From Costus lasius (lineage: Eukaryota; Streptophyta; Magnoliopsida; Zingiberales; Costaceae), in NCBI GenBank assembly GCA_027563935.2, contig JANVAS020000222.1, positions 4,588,001 through 4,652,000 of the forward strand: a stretch of DNA of 64,000 nt. Reading direction: 5' to 3'. How positions within the stretch are numbered: the first letter of the stretch is position 1; each line of letters starts with the position of its first letter. The position numbers were made by a program, and so were the translations under genes. Below are positions 21,001 to 32,635 of this stretch, piece by piece. The notes beneath the pieces were generated by a model. The model did no database searches. It had not been told where the DNA came from and worked only from the letters and a program-made list of their open reading frames with translations.

Positions 21001-21910
21001 TTCTCTTGAGTTCCTGTACATTTGAACAAATGTGAACTCCACATGTAGTGTCCAACACCCATGAAATAGAAGAAGATGAAACCATGACTTCCGTCACGTA
21101 AATACCTGAGCCAGAAGCAAAGCTTCCCCTCTTATCTCCTTGGAGTGCTTTACAGTCCTTTTTCCAGTGACCCAGCTGGCCACAGTGGAAACATCTGTAT
21201 TCCTTGGACCGCTTCACCTTTTGCTTCAGAGCCTTGCTGTAATTCTTGACAGGGGTCTTGCCCTTCTTCCCCTTCTTCTTGTTCCTAGAAGGAACCATTA
21301 AGACAGAGGTCGAAGGCTTTCCCTTCAGAGTTTCCTCAGTAGTCAAGAGCATATTCAGCAGCTCTGCCGGAGTACAATCGATTTTGTTCATATTAAAGTT
21401 AATGATGAACGCGTCGAATGAAGGCGGGAGAGACTGCAGAATAATGTCTACAGCAAGCTCCTGATTGATGGTATGCCCCAGTTTCTCTAGAGCTTCCTTG
21501 TGCCCAATCATCTTGAGCACATGAGCTCCCACTGGGCTCCCTTCAGCTAGTTTGCTCTGAAAGAACAGCTTTGTCAGATTATAGCGTTCTGTCCTCGCCT
21601 GTGCAGCATACAGCATCTTGAGGTTCGCTATCATGTCTATAGCAGACATATCCTCATGCTGACGCTGCAGCGGTGGCGTCATAGACGCTAGCATCAGGCA
21701 AGCGACATCAATGCTATCATTGACATGCTTTTCATAGGCTTCACGAACCGCCCTTGCGGCGTTCGCAGCGGGTTGAGGCGGCACAGCCGTCTCGAGGACA
21801 TACAGTTTCCTCTCTGCCTTAAGAACGATCTTAAGGTGTCCGTACCAGTCTGAGAAGTTCGGCCCAGCAAACTTCTCCCTTTCCAGTAGGGATCGCACAT
21901 TGAAGCTCAT
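18026..21910 (-). pseudogene. gag-pol: Copia gag-pol with one nonsense codon (copy 2)
   Basis: The full-length 1294-codon frame aligns along its whole length with copy 1. Codon 1182 is TAA (18365-18367) where other copies have GAA, in the RNase H block TTEAEYVAAS. This removes the RNase H residues equivalent to E1184 and D1220, so reverse transcription should fail. The zinc knuckle, DDE and YVDD motifs remain intact. The protease motif reads DTTCG. No frameshift is seen, so the copy was probably disabled by this single change. Confidence 0.95.
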
Positions 21911-23145
21911 GGTGTTCGTTGCTGCAGGTATCTACAACAATGCAAGAACAACAAGGTCAGTATCAATGTTAAGAATCAATCAGGACTTAAGAAAGATTCT
22001 TTTTCTCACTATTTTATCTGGCTGAAAAATCCAGCAAAACAGCCCGAAAGAGTAGAACTCTTTTAGTGAGATGGGATCCAGATTTCATACTTGGTCTCCG
22101 CGTCCCGCTCAGGCGAGATAAGATGCACAGAGAGTACAAGCACTAATCTCTGGTAGGCTGCCCTAGCCAATCGCTAACCCGTGCGATTCCCCTTCATCTG
22201 GGCAATCCAGCAGACTGTGCCAACTGAGTTGGTACAACACAATCTCTAACCCCACAGATGGCTGCCTCCATGTGCTACCATATGCGCCACATATGTAGGC
22301 TACATGGTCAAGCTGACCCGACCTACTCCCTGGACCACCACGTGCTATGCTGAGCAACGAGAAGCGATAAATCCCTTCTCTGTAACACGCAGGTGTAATC
22401 CCGCACCGTCTGAAGATAGATGGACGTGCCCACTGAGTGGGTACAACACGGCTCCAACGATAATCAGAACAGTGAGGTTTCGCGTCAGAAGGCTAACAAG
22501 CTTGATATTTTAACGTTGGATTTTAACGGTCTTTTATCTTCTTCACTGTCATGCAATTCCTATGGTGATAGCAGAAGATAAATAAATCATGCTGTTCTAC
22601 TTATTTAAACAATAAAAGAAAGCATGGATCTTATGTGGTAAAAGCCCATAGCCTAAGTAAGACCTTAAGATACTTAAGTCTTCACTTGCTTTTCATCATG
22701 GGACTTTAGCTGCTCATCTGGCCCAAACCAGGGCCCAAGCGCCATCTGCAGCTCAGGTGCGCCCACCAGGTAAATGCGCCTGGTCCCAGAGTCGAACCCT
22801 GGACCTCCCACCTGGTCTAGCCACTGCTGCATGCGCCTCTGCCAAGTGTGCTCTGTGCTCTTGTCTGATTAATTTACAAATTAATCTATCTAGACAAGAT
22901 AGACTCGCAGGTCAATTACATTTTATAAATTAAATGCAATGTGATGCGCAGATCACAATTAAAAATTAATTTACAAAATAATTTCCAGGCACACAGGCCC
23001 CAGCACAGCACACATTTAACATGGGCAGCCCACATAAGAATAAATAAACAGGCATATGCAACAATCAAACATGTGATCCAACATAGGAAAATAAAATTTC
23101 GAAAACCCCATTGGCATCAATTTTAATTTTCCTTATGTGCCCTAC
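21911..23145 (-). other. Copy 2 leader, gag-proximal part
   Basis: It holds the TTGTA-type hairpins at 22213-22244 (one U-G pair in the outer stem) and 22425-22450. It ends at CCTAC, where copy 3 begins. No coding function is seen. Confidence 0.8.
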
Positions 23146-24844
23146 TGTAGGGTCCCCTTTCAAGGGGGAACACAAGCAGATAAAACCCCTTTCAAGAGGG
23201 GGGCGAAAACCCTAAGGGGGTGGCGCATGAAAAATCGCAGCGGAAGCAAGGGTTTTCAAGATCTTAGCATGAACACATGATCAACTTTGATGAAGTTGAG
23301 ATCCATACCATAGCCATCACGGTTAGATGGAATCTTGGAAGCAAAGGCGCAAGTGCTCCTTCTCCAAAGATAATCGCACACAAGGTGAAGATGGCTTCTC
23401 CTTGGATCTCCTTGTGCTAGCAAGGATCTACAAGATGTCCTTGATCGAATGGTAGGATGATGAGATGCTTCCTTGGCCGAGCGCTTTTCCTTGTCGTTCA
23501 CTTCCTTCCACACGAGATGGCAAGCAAGCAATGTCCAAGACCAAAACGCAAATGCGTTTAGGCGATATTATGAAAATGGCGTTACATGACTTCCCAAAAT
23601 GGAAAGTCATGAAGCCATGCTTCAATACCAAAACGCCTCCCTTCATGAACCATGCGTTCACATAGTGAACCGGGTCAATCTATGGTTCAATTCGATTTGG
23701 CTCAAAGACCAAAATCAAACCAAGCCAAGCCAATACATGGTCTAGACCTTCTATGAACCTAATGGCTCAAGATCTAACCGTTCATCTCCTGATGCTCTTG
23801 ATCTCACCGATCTAGCATCTCCTCTCTCGATCGAAGCTTACCGATCTCAAGCCCTAATCAATCAAACATGATCAGACCAGATCTCACTTACAATCAGAGT
23901 TTAAATCCCTTTAAACTGAATCATAACAATTCAGTCCACACGATCTGACTCAAGAGAGCCATATCAACAAATTGTGCGACCCTGAGGGTTTCCTTTAAAT
24001 GTCGGTAACGATAACTTACGTTATCACGATCAGTGAGGGGTATCTAGCAACACATCACTGTCTCCCGATATAAAGGAAATAGTCTTCCAAGACTTCACCC
24101 AAAACATAGCACAAGTGTGAATCAAACTCACGAGGCATGCATGTTTCCTTTGCCACTGGATGTTCTTATTGGACAAGCATGTCAAGCCTGTAACTCCAAT
24201 ACTATGAGCATGATTAGATCAGATGAACATAGTCATCTGGGTATGGCCATACACTATCTCAATCATCTCATACAGGGGGGCCCTTTAGAACATCACACTC
24301 CTTGAACAAGGAGACGGCAATCCTTTATCTATCACTAGTGCCCTAACCTGACTCAAGCTCATCATCCAAGATAGTCTATAATCATTATGTTTCAAATGAT
24401 ATTGAACTACCTCAAAACAATGACAATCATCATTTAGAAACACAAGTGATCTCAAGTCAAAGGAAAATGTGCCACTTGCTGCTATCAAGGATTATTCACA
24501 TTGTGACAAACAATTGAATATCCTAGAAGGGTCTGTCCAGTACATCCAATGTACCCATGAGTCTACATCTTATTCCATGCTCGAAGCATCCTATAAGATT
24601 AGCACACATATTAGTCTCAATCATATCAAGGCTGTCTCATGTTCACCAAGATATCTCGACTAAGGACATATAGCCTGTCAGCCTAGCTGAACAGCTTTGA
24701 GACATTATTCAGAAGTATACTTATTACAGCAGACAAGGTAACAACCTGAATAATAACCATGCCTTTATAAACATAAGAGTTTATTACATGATACTTATAC
24801 AATCCCAAGGCCTCAAACATTAGCCTTAAGGGCATACCCCAACA
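23146..24844 (-). repeat. Copy 3 3' LTR
   Basis: It is 1699 bp. Its U5 end begins TGTAGGGTCC on the plus strand, where the partner LTR has TGAAGGGTCC, and several differences cluster in the first 35 bp. Confidence 0.93.
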
Positions 24845-24856
24845 ATCTCCCACTTG
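24845..24856 (-). promoter_or_regulatory. Copy 3 polypurine tract
   Basis: The minus strand reads CAAGTGGGAGAT beside the 3' LTR. Confidence 0.9.
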
Positions 24857-24864
24857 CACTTAAT

Positions 24865-27800
24865 CTAATGGTTGAGAAATCTCAAACCCATATTATTACA
24901 GTGCTTCTCATGCTTCTGCTGCGCCAGAGGCTTGGTAAGCGGGTCTGCCAGATTGTCATCTGTATGAACCTTGCAAATCTTGATCTCGCCTCGATCAATG
25001 ATCTCCCGGATCAAGTGAAACCGTCTCTGTATGTGCTTGGATTTCTGGTGCGACCGTGGTTCCTTTGCTTGTGCGATTGCTCCAGTGTTATCACAGAAGA
25101 TAACCAAAGGATCTGCACTCGAAGGAACGACACCAAGTTCTCTCACGAACTTGCGAATCCAAACTGCCTCCTTGGATGCTTCCGAGGCTGCAACATACTC
25201 GGCTTCTGTTGTGGAATCAGCAACAGTTGACTGTTTGAAACTCTTCCACACCACTGCTCCACCATTCAAGCTAAAAACATAGCCTGATTGCGATCGGAAA
25301 TCATCCTGGTCCGACTGGAACGAAGCGTCAGTATATCCTTCTATACTGAGTTCTTCCTGACCACCATATATCAAGAACATATCTTTGGTCCTCCGCAGAT
25401 ATTTTATAATGTTCTTGACTGCAATCCAGTGCGCCAAACCTGGATTACTTTGGAACTGACTGGTCACGCTTAACCCGTAAGCGACGTCTGGGCGGGTACA
25501 CAACATCGCATACATTATGGACCCAATAGCCGAAGCATAAGGCGTATTGTCCATTTCATCTTTCTCAGTCTGTGTTTGTGGACACTGACTCTTCGAAAGA
25601 TTCAGACCATGTCTGACTGGAAGATATCCACGTTTAGAATTCTCTAAATGGAATCTCTCCAGGACTTTATCGATGTAAGTACTCTGGCACAGCCCGAGAA
25701 GCCTCTTAGATCTATCCCGGTAGATCTTCACACCTAACACATAGGCTGCTTCTCCTAGATCTTTCATCTGGAAACATTTTCCTAACCATGCTTTAACAGC
25801 ATGCAGTTCAGGAATATCATTTCCAATGATTAAGATATCATCGACGTAGAGGATTAGGAATGTAATTATGCTCCCACTAAACCTCTTATATACACACGGG
25901 TCATCTTCGTTCTTGATGAAACCAAACTCAGAGATTGAATCATCAAAACGAATGTTCCAGCTTCTAGATGCTTGCTTAAGTCCATAAATGGACTTCTTTA
26001 ACTTGCATATTTTATGACGATCTGATGGATTAGTGAAACCTTCCGGTTGTGTCATATACACATCCTCATCCAGATTTCCATTAAGGAAAGCTGTTTTCAC
26101 ATCCATCTGCCAGATCTCATAATCGTAATATGCAGCTATCGCGAAAAGAATCCGAATAGACTTAAACATGGCTACAGGAGAGAAAGTTTCATTATAATCT
26201 ATCCCGTAGATTTGTTTGAAACCTTTCGCAACTAGCCTGCCTTTATAGGTAACTACGTTACCATCCATGTCAATCTTCTTCTTGAAGATCCATTTACAGC
26301 CTATTGGGATTACTCCCGGAGGCGGATCAACCAAATCCCAGACCTGGTTATCTGACATGGAGTCCATCTCGGCTCTCATAGCTTCAAGCCATCTCGCTGA
26401 CTCTGGTCCACTGACCGCATCCGCATAAGTTAGGGGTTCATCATTATCAATGATGTAGACTCCGTCATAGCGCTCAGGCTGTCGACGGATCCTTCCCGAT
26501 CTTCGCGGTTCCCGTGTTATCTGAGCCTCAGGTTGTTCAATAACCTGATCCACTGGCTCAGGCTCATCCAACTGTGCTTGACTACTTTGTCCTTCTTCTG
26601 GAATCTCATCCAGCTTTATTTCTCTCCCACTGGCCTCTTGCAGAAGAAATTCCTTCTCAAGAAATATGGCCGTCCGAGCAACAAAAACCTTGTTCTCTTT
26701 GGGATCGTAGAAATAATAACCCTTAGTTTCCTTAGGGTAACCGACAAAGATACATTTCTCAGATCTGCTCTCCAGTTTCCCAGAGGCGAGCTTTTTGACA
26801 TAAGCCTCGCAACCCCAGATCCTGATAAATGTCAAGCTAGGCTGTTTCCCATACCATAACTCATATGGCGTCTTTGAAACTGCCTTGGATGGCACTCGGT
26901 TTAGTACCTTTGCAGCTGTCTCCAGTGCAAAACCCCAAAAGGAGTATGGAAGAGTAGCCTGACTCATCATAGAACGAACCATATCAATTAACGTTCTATT
27001 TCTCCTCTCGGACACACCATTCCATTGCGGTGTTCCTGGCGGAGTGAGCTGTGAGATAATCCCACACTCCTTTAGATAGTCAGTAAATTCTCGACTTAGG
27101 TATTCACCACCTCGATCAGAACGAAGTGCCTTGATATTTCGGCCTAGCTGATTTTGTACTTCATTCTTGAACTCTTTGAACTTGTCAAAAGATTCACTCT
27201 TATGTCTCATAAGATAGACATAACCATACCTACTAAAATCATCAGTAAAGGTAATGAAGTACTGATAGCCACCTCTAGCATGTTTACTAAATGGCCCACA
27301 CACATCACTGTGTATGAGGTCAAGTAAACCTGAAGCCCTTTGACCTTTGTTAGGAAAAGGTGACTTCGTCATTTTACCCATCAAACAAGCTTTGCATGTA
27401 TCAATCTCCTTGTAGGAGAATGATCCCAGCAGTCCATGATCATGCAACCGCTTAATGCGCTTCTTGTTAATATGGCCTAAACGACTATGCCATAGCAAGG
27501 TGCTGTCATCAGCATACTTGGCTTTCTTATTATCAATGTTTTGTATAGAATTTTCCATGTCCAACATGAATAACCCATTGTTAATTGAACCAGTTGCATA
27601 CACAATATTATCTAGAGATAAAACACACTTTGAAATATTGCATTCAAAGGCAAATCCTTTCCTGACAAGAGCAGGAATAGAGATAATATTCTTGGTGATA
27701 CTCGGTACAAAATAACAATTGTTTAATTCTAATACAATGCCAGATGGTAAAGAAATGAAATAGTCTCCTACAGCAACAGCAGCAACCCGTGCCCCGTTTC

Positions 27801-28749
27801 CAACGCGTAGGTCTACCTCATGCTGTGCCACCTGCCTTCTTCTCTTGAGTTCCTGTACATTTGAACAAATGTGAACTCCACATGCAGTGTCCAACACCCA
27901 TGATATAGAAGAAGATGAAACCATGACTTCCGTCACGTATATACCTGAGCCAGAAGCGATGCTTCCCCTCTTATCTCCTTGGAGCGCTTTACAGTCCTTT
28001 TTCCAGTGACCCAGCTGGCCACAGTGGAAACACCTGTTGTCCTTCGACCGCTTCACCTTCTGTTTCAGCGCCTTACTGTAGTTCTTGATAGGGGCCTTGC
28101 CCTTCTTCCCCTTCTTCTTGTTCCTAGAAGGAACCATTAAGACAGAGGTTGAAGGCTTGCCCTTCAGAGTTTCCTCAGTAGTCAAGAGCATATTCAGCAG
28201 CTCTGCCGGCGTACAATCGATTTTGTTCATATTAAAGTTAATGATGAACGCATCGAAAGAAGGCGGAAGAGACTGCAGAATAATATCTACAGCAAGCTCC
28301 TGGTTGATGGTATGCCCCAGTTTCTCCAGAGCCTCCTTGTGCCCAATCATCTTGAGCACGTGAGCTCCCACTGGGCTCCCCTCAGCCAGTTTGCTCTGAA
28401 AGAAGAGCTTCGTCAGATTATAGCGTTCTGTCCTTGCCTGTGCAGCATACAGCATCTTGAGGTTCGCTATAATCTCTATAGCCGACATATCCTCATGCTG
28501 ACGCTGCAGCGGTGGCGTCATAGACGCTAGCATCAGGCAAGCGACATCAATGCTATCATTGACGTGCTTTTCATAGGCATCCCGAACCGCCCTTGCGGCG
28601 TTCGGAGCGGGCTGCGGCGGTATCGCCGTCTCGAGGACATACAGTTTCCTCTCTACCTTAAGAACGATCTTAAGGTGTCCGAACCAGACAGAGAAGTTCG
28701 GCCCAGCAAACTTCTCCCTTTCCAGTAGGGATCGCACATTGAAGCTCAT
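24865..28749 (-). CDS. gag-pol: Copia gag-pol polyprotein, intact (copy 3)
   Basis: The frame is uninterrupted and 1294 residues long, equal to copy 1. The zinc knuckle (C240-C253), protease DTACG, integrase HHCC and DDE, RT YVDD and RNase H residues are all visible at the same positions. It differs from copy 1 by scattered substitutions, for example V21 where other copies have D in FSDW, and V33 where others have A. The start lies 21 bases after the conserved TTGTAG. Despite clear LTR divergence the frame is open, so it may still supply proteins. Confidence 0.96.
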   Translation of the reverse strand: MSFNVRSLLEREKFAGPNFSVWFGHLKIVLKVERKLYVLETAIPPQPAPNAARAVRDAYEKHVNDSIDVACLMLASMTPPLQRQHEDMSAIEIIANLKMLYAAQARTERYNLTKLFFQSKLAEGSPVGAHVLKMIGHKEALEKLGHTINQELAVDIILQSLPPSFDAFIINFNMNKIDCTPAELLNMLLTTEETLKGKPSTSVLMVPSRNKKKGKKGKAPIKNYSKALKQKVKRSKDNRCFHCGQLGHWKKDCKALQGDKRGSIASGSGIYVTEVMVSSSSISWVLDTACGVHICSNVQELKRRRQVAQHEVDLRVGNGARVAAVAVGDYFISLPSGIVLELNNCYFVPSITKNIISIPALVRKGFAFECNISKCVLSLDNIVYATGSINNGLFMLDMENSIQNIDNKKAKYADDSTLLWHSRLGHINKKRIKRLHDHGLLGSFSYKEIDTCKACLMGKMTKSPFPNKGQRASGLLDLIHSDVCGPFSKHARGGYQYFITFTDDFSRYGYVYLMRHKSESFDKFKEFKNEVQNQLGRNIKALRSDRGGEYLSREFTDYLKECGIISQLTPPGTPQWNGVSERRNRTLIDMVRSMMSQATLPYSFWGFALETAAKVLNRVPSKAVSKTPYELWYGKQPSLTFIRIWGCEAYVKKLASGKLESRSEKCIFVGYPKETKGYYFYDPKENKVFVARTAIFLEKEFLLQEASGREIKLDEIPEEGQSSQAQLDEPEPVDQVIEQPEAQITREPRRSGRIRRQPERYDGVYIIDNDEPLTYADAVSGPESARWLEAMRAEMDSMSDNQVWDLVDPPPGVIPIGCKWIFKKKIDMDGNVVTYKGRLVAKGFKQIYGIDYNETFSPVAMFKSIRILFAIAAYYDYEIWQMDVKTAFLNGNLDEDVYMTQPEGFTNPSDRHKICKLKKSIYGLKQASRSWNIRFDDSISEFGFIKNEDDPCVYKRFSGSIITFLILYVDDILIIGNDIPELHAVKAWLGKCFQMKDLGEAAYVLGVKIYRDRSKRLLGLCQSTYIDKVLERFHLENSKRGYLPVRHGLNLSKSQCPQTQTEKDEMDNTPYASAIGSIMYAMLCTRPDVAYGLSVTSQFQSNPGLAHWIAVKNIIKYLRRTKDMFLIYGGQEELSIEGYTDASFQSDQDDFRSQSGYVFSLNGGAVVWKSFKQSTVADSTTEAEYVAASEASKEAVWIRKFVRELGVVPSSADPLVIFCDNTGAIAQAKEPRSHQKSKHIQRRFHLIREIIDRGEIKICKVHTDDNLADPLTKPLAQQKHEKHCNNMGLRFLNH

Positions 28750-30542
28750 GGTGTTCGTTGCTGCAGGAATCTACAACAAGCAAGAACAGCAAGGTCAGTA
28801 TCAATGTTTAGAATCAATCCAGGACTTAAGAAAGATTCTTTTCTCACTATTTTGTCTGACTGAAAAATCCAGTAAACAGTCCGAAAGAGTAACACTCTTT
28901 TAGTGAGATGGGATCCAGATTTCATACTTGGTCTCCGCGTCCCGCTCAGGCGAGATAAGATGCACAGAGAAGACAAGCACTAATTTCTGGTAGGCTGTCC
29001 CAGCCAATCGCCAACCCGTGCGATTCCCCTTCACCTGGGCAATCCAGCAGACTGTGCCAACTGAGTTGGTACAACACAGTCTCTGATCCCTCAGATGGCT
29101 GCCTCCATGTGCTACCATATGCGCCACATATGTAGCCTACATGGTCAAGCTGACCCGACCTACTCCCTGGACCACCACGTGCTATGCTGAGCAACGAGAA
29201 GCGATAAATCCCTTCTCTGTAACACGCAGGTGAAATCCAGCACCGTCTGAAGATAGATGGACGTGCCCACTGAGTGGGTACAACACGGCTCCAACGATAG
29301 TCAGAACGGTGAGGTTTCGCGTCAGAAGGCTTTCCGAGCTTGATATGTTAGCGTTGGATTTTACCGGTCTTTTATCTTCTTAACTATCATACATGTTCCT
29401 ATGGTGATAGCAGAAGATAAACTCATGCATTTCTAATTATAAAACAATAAAGAGAAAGCATGCTGATCTTATGTGGTAAATGCCCATGAACCCTAAGTAA
29501 GACCTTAATTTTACTTAAGTCTTCACTTGAGCTCTTTTCGCATCTCATCTGGTCCAACCCAGGGCCCTAGCGCCAAGAGCACCTCAGGTGCGCCACCAGC
29601 TGAATGCCCCTCTTGGATGTGTGCCTTTGTGCTCTTGTCTAATCAAAATACATTTTGATCTATCTAGACAAGCTTTGACTCGCAGGTCAATTATACAATA
29701 GATTAATGGAAAAAGTGATTCGCAGATCACAATAATATTAACTTATAATTAACCAGGCACGCAGGCCCCAGCACAGCACACATTAGGGCAACCCACATAA
29801 GATTAAATAAACAAGCATATGGTCTCAATCATCATGTGATCCAATCAAGAAATTAAATTTTGAAAACCCCATAGGCATCAATTTTAACTTCCTTATGTGT
29901 CCTACAACCTTACAATGGTCCATTGATAGGGATCCACTCATCCATCTAGTTAGATCCCCTGCCCTTGCATGCACCGAGTCCTAACTGACCCGAGTTGACC
30001 TAATGGTCAACCATGCATGCGCTAAGGGCTGAACAGCTTTCAAGAGTTCTGGCAAGCGGGTGTGACCCCGGGCCTAACTCAAGAGTGTTCACTGGTTGTC
30101 TCAACCAGACCTCGCTACACGCCTAAGATGCAATCGACCTATGGCCACCTCGTGCTTGCGCACAGGTGCCATCTGGTCGATCCATCTAGGCTGTCAGATG
30201 GTCTGATCAGACTAATGGATCTAACCTAGAGGTGACTTCAGCCCCATCAACCCATCTAAGGGTTTATAGTAGGCGCCACTTTAGATCTAGTTATAGGCGC
30301 GCAAGTTAGGTTTTGTTTTGAAAAACAACATAAACAAAGCGCCAATAGAAGACATGCGACATCATGAACAAACTACATGCGCTAAGAGAAGTAAACATCT
30401 TACTTTCGCATGAAGAAATAACATGTCAATTTTCGCATGTGAACAAGATCTAAGCATAAGCAAACATATAGATGCGCAAACATGGATCACATCATATATT
30501 AAGCAATCATATTAACATGCTTCAACCTGCTCTGATACCAAT
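28750..30542 (-). other. Copy 3 leader
   Basis: The 1.8 kb leader has the acceptor-like site at 28771, hairpins at 29050-29081 and 29262-29287, the 12-nt palindrome at 30201-30212 and the primer-binding site at its end. It is nearly identical, inverted, to 56617-58409. Confidence 0.85.
30529..30540 (-). promoter_or_regulatory. Copy 3 primer-binding site
   Basis: The minus strand reads TGGTATCAGAGC two bases from the LTR. Confidence 0.95.
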
Positions 30543-32241
30543 TGAAGGGTCCCCTTCAAGGGGGAGCGCAAGCAGATAAAACCCCTTTCAAGAGGGGGGC
30601 GAAAACCCTAAGGGGGTGGCGCATGAAAAATCGCAAGCGGAAGCAAGGGTTTTCAAGATCTTAGCATGAACACATGATCAACTTTGATGAAGTTGAGATC
30701 CATACCATAGCCATCACGGTTAGATGGAATCTTGGAAGCAAAGGCGCAAGTGCTCCTTCTCCAAAGATAATCGCACACAAGGTGAAGATGGCTTCTCCTT
30801 GGATCTCCTTGTGCTAGCAAGGATCTACAAGATGTCCTTGATCGAATGGTAGGATGATGAGATGCTTCCTTGGCCGAGCGCTCTTCCTTGTCGTTCACTT
30901 CCTTCCACACGAGATGGCAAGCAAGCAAAGTCCACGACCAAAACGCAAATGCGTTTAGGCGATATTATGAAAATGGCGTTACATGACTTCCCAAAATGGA
31001 AAGTCATGAAGCCATGCTTCAATACCAAAACGCCTCCCTTCATGAACCATGCGTTCACATAGTGAACCGGTTCAATCTATGGTTCAATTCGATTTGGCTC
31101 AAAGACCAAAATCAAACCAAGCCAAGCCAATACATGGTCTAGACCTTCTATGAACCTAATGGCTCAAGATCTAACCGTTCATCTCCTGATGCTCTTGATC
31201 TCACCGATCTAGCATCTCCTCTCTCGATCGAAGCTTACCGATCTCAAGCCCTAATCAATCAAACATGATCAGACCAGATCTCACTTACAATCAGAGTTTA
31301 AATCCCTTTAAACTGAATCAAAACAATTCAGTCCACACGATCTGACTCAAGAAAGCCATATCAACAAATTGTGCGACCCTGAGGGTTTCCTTTAAATGTC
31401 GGTAACGATAACTTACGTTATCACGATCAGTGAGGGGTATCTAGCAACACATCACTGTCTCCCGATATAAAGGAAATAGTCTTCCAAGACTTCACCCAAA
31501 ACATGGCACAAGTGTGAATCAAACTCACGAGGCATGCATGTTTCCTTTGCCACTAGATGTTCTTATTGGACAAGCATGTCAAGCCTGTAACTCCAATACT
31601 ATGAGCATGATTAGATCAGATGAACATAGTCATCTGGGTATGGCCATACACTATCTCAATCATCTCATACAGGGGGGCCCTTTAGAACATCACATTCCTT
31701 GAACAAGGAGACGGCAATCCTTTATCTATCACTAGTGCCCTAACCTGACTCAAGCTCATCATCCAAGATAGTCTATAATCATTATGTTTCAAATGATATT
31801 GAACTACCTCAAAACAATGACAATCATCATTTAGAAACACAAGTGATCTCAAGTCAAAGGAAAATGTGCCACTTGCTGCTATCAAGGATTATTCACATTG
31901 TGACAAACAATTGAATATCCTAAAAGGGTCTGTCCAGTACATCCAATGTACCCATGAGTCTACATCTTATTCCATGCTCGAAGCATCCTATAAGATTAGC
32001 ACATATATTAGTCTCAATCATATCAAGGCTGTCTCATGTTCACCAAGATATCTCGACTAAGGACATATAGCCTGTCAGCCTAGCTGAACAGCTTTGAGAC
32101 ATTATTCAGAAGTATACTTATTACAGCAGACAAGGTAACAACCTGAATAATAACCATGCCTTTATAAACATAAGAGTTTATTACATGATACTTATACAAT
32201 CCCAAGGCCTCAAACATTAGCCTTAAGGGCATACCCCAACA
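30543..32241 (-). repeat. Copy 3 5' LTR
   Basis: It is 1699 bp. The U5 end has two G/C-rich hairpin blocks in tandem. The donor-like GT is at minus 30705 and the DRE core at 31396-31404. Confidence 0.93.
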
Positions 32242-32344
32242 ATCTCCCACTTGCACTTAATCTAATGGTTGAGAAATCTCAAACCCATATTATTACAGTG
32301 CTTCTCATGCTTCTGCTGCGCCAGAGGCTTGGTAAGCGGGTCTG
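32242..32344 (-). pseudogene. Remnant: polypurine tract and last codons of a copia gag-pol
   Basis: This is the polypurine tract plus the final roughly 80 bases of a gag-pol, directly after copy 3's 5' LTR. That is where a tandem second element would begin. It ends at GGTCTG (32339-32344), shared with the leader sequence that follows. Confidence 0.85.
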
Positions 32345-32635
32345 ATCAGACTGTCTGGATCTAACCTAGGGGATGACTTCAACCCTAATAACCCGTCTAA
32401 GGGTTTACAGCAGGCGCCTCTTAGATCTAGTGAGGTCGCGCAAGTGATATATTTTGAGAAAAACTACATCATGCGCCAACATACATGCGCAAAAAGAAAA
32501 TATGCATTTTCGCCAACTAACACATACTAAAGATTTCGCATGTAACCCTAGATCTAGAGATATGCGTAAGCAATGGATCACACAAGGCTAAAGCAATCAT
32601 AATAACAATGCATAGAACCTCGCTCTGATACCAAT
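32345..32635 (-). other. Copy 2 leader, LTR-proximal part
   Basis: It resumes the copy 2 leader from inside the GTCTGATCAGAC palindrome to the primer-binding site. It aligns with copy 3 leader from about 30207 onward. No coding sequence is seen. Confidence 0.8.
32622..32633 (-). promoter_or_regulatory. Copy 2 primer-binding site
   Basis: The minus strand reads TGGTATCAGAGC two bases from the 5' LTR. Confidence 0.95.

Larger units (their letters stand above)
23146..32241 (-). mobile_element. Copia copy 3 inside copy 2 leader
   Basis: It has a complete LTR-internal-LTR structure, 9096 bp, with 1699-bp LTRs differing by about 14 substitutions and 2 single-base indels. CCTAC precedes it at 23141-23145. 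No CCTAC follows; instead the sequence runs into a 0.1 kb fragment of another internal region. It is therefore not a simple insertion with two target duplications. Confidence 0.9.

Noticed and set aside
23256..23661. Overlapping frames of 77-91 codons in LTR U5 regions, also at 30653 and 56100
   Set aside because: They lie in LTR sequence, are present only because the LTRs are near-identical, and lack any recognisable domain.
23146..32241. Simple nested insertion of copy 3
   Set aside because: The second target duplication is missing, extra pol sequence follows the LTR, and the LTRs look older than those of the enclosing element.
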